A DNA stretch of 64,000 nucleotides from Strigops habroptila (taxonomy: Eukaryota; Chordata; Aves; Psittaciformes; Psittacidae). The notes below the pieces were generated by a model. That model made no database searches and was not told the DNA's origin. It was given only the letters and a program-made list of their open reading frames with translations. The position numbers were made by a program, and so were the translations under genes. How positions within the stretch are numbered: the stretch's first letter is position 1; each line of letters opens with the position of its first letter. This document shows positions 59,901 to 64,000 of this stretch, piece after piece. The stretch spans positions 80,922,923 to 80,986,922 of the forward strand of contig NC_044278.2 in NCBI RefSeq assembly GCF_004027225.2, read 5' to 3'.

Positions 59901-62000
59901 TACCTCCTGCATTCAATCTCCTCCCTTGGTCCATGCCACGGGAAAGATTCGGTAAATGTAATCCTTTGTTATTTTTGTGTCAAGCAAACAGGTGGTGATG
60001 TACAAGTCCTTGTGTATAAGCAAAACCACAGTTTACCATAGCTTGTAACACTCAATAGCGAGTTTTATTTAGTTTCTTGGTGTACGCAAACAAAAAAAAA
60101 AAAAAAAAAGATTAAAAAAACCCAACTCCAGTCTATACTGTAAAATTTATACCAACATTTGGCAATGAACGTATCTTCTGATAAAGAAAGGTGACTGACA
60201 GTAACTTACAGCGGGTATTACTATGTTCACACCTGTGCTAACATCAAGTTTCACCAGTCCAAAAAGCTAGCCACTCGGTTGCTGTTGTAACCATACACAG
60301 AAAACAACTCAGTCCAGAGGTGACTCAGAGAATAAACAGCAGAAACTACAGATGCCCTATCCATACTGTGTGAGCGGGAAGGAATCCAGACTTCAGTCCA
60401 CTCACTCATCACCTCTTCAGGGGAGCCAAGAGCCATAAATGTCAGGTATACACAAGGATAGATACATCCTCCTAAGAGGAGACTGACATCCTGCATTTTC
60501 GGGGTACATGGGATATATCCCTGGGAGTACTCCCAGCAACTGGGAGTCACAGATTTCTGATGGCTCATTTTTCCCCTAGAGCAATTCCATCTTAGTCCTG
60601 GCAAAATTATTGCACAGGAAGGACAGAGAACTGTAGCGTTGTCTACCCCAGCCCCTCTTCTCAACTTCTGTCATATTATCAAAGAACAAATGCTTTAGCA
60701 GTTTAGAGGGGGGATTACTAAAAGCACAGCTTTTGGGAAAGTGTCATAGAGCTAGGATTTTGGAAAGAATTTAGATTTATTTATAGAGATCGAAAGAGCA
60801 AAGATGACAAAATGGAGGCACAAGGTAAGTACAGTTTATTCCATGATAAAGATTTTGGAAACAAGTTACAGTGATATTGGCATTTGTCCTTAAGTATAAA
60901 TAAATCACTACTGCATGACTGCATCATTTAGTTTAGTCTCTACATCTGGAATAAAACCTTTAAAGGACTACTGGGTTTTCTCAGTAATATTTTGGCAAAA
61001 TATTTCACAAGCAAAGAAGCAGCACCGAAGAAATTAGAATGCTTCCTCTTTGAAATTTTGCCATATTTTCTCTGTTTCTTTGGGTTACCCTAGCAACACA
61101 GAGCACAACATCATCACTCATCACACAGAGCACAGATGTATGAAACAGACTGAACCTGTCTTCTCTCTGCTGAAGTCGGTTCTCTATTAACTTAGGTTCA
61201 TGCATATATGCCCGAAGAAGTAAGGTACACAGATAAAACCAAACTTTATTATTTCCTATGTTTTCTTGATCTGCCCTTCATTTGTGAAGACATATTTAAA
61301 GCCAGGAAACAGCACTTCAATGAATGCAAAGTCAGATGCTAATCAATTCATCCTTATCAGAAAAGAATACTGAAAGGGAATGTATTCCCTTGAACTAGCT
61401 ATCCCAGAAGATATGCTGTGAAACAGCAACACAGTTTAAAACAAAAATGAGATACAAAAATCAAGCAAAATCCACAAAGTGTACTACTCTTAGCGAAAAT
61501 GTATCCTTTTGTCTTGGGCAACAGACAAGATCTAAAATAAGCAGGTATTATTTTCCATATTTGCCACAATTCTCGCCTCTCATTCTCAGCTCTCAGCAAC
61601 ATCCACATGTAAGGGAGCTCCTTCAAGATGTAACTATTCTTATCCAGGTTCCTTAGGGCTTCAGGCTGATTTCTGTAATATCTGAAATTACTAAATTCAA
61701 TTAGTTGCTATCAATACTACTGGATAAGTATTAGCTTTCTTTATTACTTTATTTTGGGGAAAGATGATTTGTCCGCCCCACTAGACAAGAGTGCTTTAAG
61801 GCTACTTAGAGCAGCCAAGTCAGAGGGTATTTTTAAACATTTGCTCAAAACATCAAGCTTTTTAGGCCAGGTTTTCTGGCCAAGTTTTTAATGTCGGAAA
61901 AATGAATGCTTCTTTGCTGCAAAGTGAAAGAACGGTAAAAGTCCAACTGCTTCCTTTGCCAGAATGTTAGAAAGCCTGTGTGGGAGGCAAAAGGGCTGGA

Positions 62001-62020
62001 GGGGGGAGGGAAGGGGAGGG
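62001..62020 (+). other. G-quadruplex motif
   Basis: GGGGGGAGGGAAGGGGAGGG meets the four-G-tract pattern with loops of one to two bases, which predicts a very stable quadruplex on the + strand, i.e. the non-transcript strand of LMO7. No promoter features are evident around it. Confidence 0.75.
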
Positions 62021-64000
62021 AGAGTGAGCTAGTTTGACCATATACCTCTGAAGTTGAAGACTTTACATCTACAGCATCCCAACCTACTGAAACCAAATGT
62101 GCTATTACTCACTTAGGAGTTTCTGTCGTAAAGTTAGAGGAGTCTGAGAATAAAAACTTGAACAAAATTAATGATATGGGAAAACAATCCCAGCCAGGGA
62201 ACTATAGATGATCTCACACCTCTCTTTCACTGGTACTCGTAAAGTATGTAATTCGTAACACAAAACTGATGACTGAGGGAAAAAAATAGCTTAATGCACC
62301 AATTAAGACTGCACCAAAATGCTCCAACAAGCTATTACAACTAAGTCTGGTGGTAAGGAGGGAGTGGAACAAAACGATCCGATTCTGCTCCAAGTGAGGC
62401 CATGGCAGTATTCCCAAAATCTTTAATGAGTGCATGAGTAAATGCTAAATTAGGAACCTTCCTTCTCATGAGAAAGAAGATACTATGTGCACCAACTCTT
62501 GGAAACTACAGTTAGCCATCTGCAGAATTTCACCAACTGTCTAGCCAGATGAAGCACTGGCGAAAAAGGCTCCTTAAAACACACATGGTGGTTGTAAGCT
62601 AACCTTCCCAGAAGTCGATCAAACTGCAGCACCAGGATAATATAGGTGTAACCCTTGGGCTCTGGAAGTGGTTAACAGAAACCTTGAGACTCTCATCTGG
62701 GAATCCACAGCTTCTGAAGACTAACGGTCTCTTGAAAACCCTGTGATTGGCAATTATTATTACATTTATCATTGCAAATAATCATTGCAAATATTAAAGC
62801 AAACTAATGGTCAAACTGCAAAGTATGTCAATGGCACCAGTTTCCTACAAGGCTCAGCTTCATAGGGGACAGTATGCATGTTACATTAGCAACTGTTAAA
62901 TCCAGACCTGCTACCTTGGAAGCATCTATCTATGGAAGCTGCCATTTTGATCTCAAGTTTTTAGCTCTATTTGATTCAGAAATCCCAAGAACAGCAGCGC
63001 TGTCACTATATTCACTACTTTACAACTCAATGAAAAGCTAAGACCTTATCACCTCCCGATTAAGACTGATAATCTAGACAAGATAAGAAATGCAAAGGCA
63101 GTGTGATAAAACTAGTTGGATGTTTCTCCTCTTGATTACACTTAATTCTAGTGTAGCCCTACCCAAGACAAATTACAACTGGGAAAGAATCACAAAGGAA
63201 GCCATCTCAGAGGTCTCATCACCAAGATGCACATTGCAACAGTGAGACTCAGTAACTTTCAAGTTCTCCCCTCCTCCTTTTTGTTTGGTTGCCAGATGGC
63301 AAACTGTTGACCACATTATCACAACACTCAAAGGTTTTTGCAATATGCTTTGACTTTCTTGCTGCATAGCATTAGATAGGTCGAGAAGGACATGAAAAAA
63401 AATATTGGAGTGCTCTTAACTTATTATCCTATCTACATTTCTGTGTAGGTGCAGTTAGTAGCCCAATTAACCTGTTAGAGTATACATGTTAAAAATTAAT
63501 TTAATAAAGGTCACTGTTGTAGATTTTTTTTTTTAGCATGTGAAGGTACAAAAACATACAACAGTCTTCATCATCAAGGAAATACATTTATGTCATAGTA
63601 CAGTGTACAAGTTTTCTAAGATACTTGAAAATAGCCTATACTTCAGCGTAAGTTATGCAAGCCTTATCTTTAATAACATAAATCAGTACTATCAAAACCA
63701 GCTTGTGATATAACAAACCAGCCATCTGTTTGATGCTAATTTATTGGAAAACACTGATTCAGAACCACTGTAGTAGTCAGATATTTATTGCTTAAAAAGA
63801 AACAAAATGAATGTGAAGTCTTCTGCTACACCACATCAAAAGCTCTTCACTTGGAAAACACCACATTGAGTACCTGTAGAAGTATGCACCTCAAATTTTT
63901 TTTCAGGTAGGAAAGCATCTGTGGAAGTGTTTGCTAGGGAACAAAATCCAGAACTGCTGCATTAACTCTGGACAGAATGTCAAGTATGTAATTATTTGAA

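Larger units (their letters stand above)
51423..64000. other. LMO7 upstream intron sequence
   Basis: At least 12.6 kb upstream of the most 5' exon. I searched both strands for the CH-domain exons (motifs such as GDLQDLSNRVTV) and did not find them. The region is therefore best read as the 3' part of the large intron that follows the CH exons. It contains a (TAA)n microsatellite at 52.87 kb, a G-quadruplex motif at 62.0 kb, AAC-rich repeats at 59.87 and 60.09 kb, and one unexplained + strand exon-like segment at 56.97 kb. Open frames of up to 166 codons show no recognisable family. Confidence 0.7.

Noticed and set aside
60251..60664. 137-codon minus-strand open frame
   Set aside because: No recognisable motifs, no splice context, unremarkable composition; likely chance in intron sequence.
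1..64000. CRISPR arrays, bacterial operons, insertion sequences, tRNA or rRNA genes
   Set aside because: The window is a vertebrate intron-exon landscape; no regularly spaced repeats or RNA-gene signatures were found.

Overview
The window comes from a vertebrate nuclear genome, almost certainly a bird. It is AT-rich and intron-dominated, with GT-AG spliced exons. It carries CR1 LINE fragments with the avian-type 3' end (tandem ATTCTATG octamers) and no mammalian SINEs that I could see.

One gene explains essentially all the coding signal: LMO7 (LIM domain only 7), transcribed on the minus strand. Its exons run from about 51.4 kb down to a stop codon at 5.7 kb. Reading 3' to 5' on the + strand, I assembled 27 exons whose splice phases join without conflict, plus four further exon-like segments that are frame-neutral and may be alternative cassettes. 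The joined constitutive exons total 4,666 nt (1,554 codons plus a stop, entering mid-codon). The four cassettes would add 192 codons. The calponin-homology (CH) exons, promoter and start codon are not in the window and should lie beyond position 64000.

Layout in transcript order. 51.4-50.2 kb: end of the CH-domain linker and the conserved post-CH segment. 49.1-45.7 kb: exons built from a repeated 'DD..RK' module, including two candidate cassettes. 44.2-40.5 kb: two small exons (30 and 45 nt) and the first coiled-coil segment. 39.2-37.6 kb: Ser/Pro/Glu-rich spacer. 34.7-28.2 kb: PDZ domain split over two exons by a 6.2-kb intron that holds two CR1 copies. 26.8-18.8 kb: spacer, then a long Glu/Arg/Gln coiled coil. 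17.0-16.5 kb: a tandemly duplicated 66-nt exon pair. 14.6-11.4 kb: conserved ERQQILQEMRKK segment and Ser/Pro-rich linker. 10.1-5.7 kb: LIM domain split over two exons and the terminal exon, ending in TGQPTSM-stop. A 3' UTR of roughly 0.7 kb follows. The PDZ domain separates this gene from its paralogue LIMCH1.

Positions 1-5021 are downstream intergenic or extended UTR sequence. Positions 51423-64000 are best read as part of the large intron between the CH exons and this part of the gene. I found no tRNA, rRNA, CRISPR array or second confidently identified gene. A lone + strand exon-like segment at 56.97 kb is unexplained.

The most interesting observations are the duplicated exon pair, the four frame-neutral cassette candidates, the internally repeated DD-module array that follows the exon structure, and the very long T/GT-rich tract abutting the acceptor of a small exon. 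All exon boundaries were called by eye from splice signals, phase and family resemblance, without alignment.
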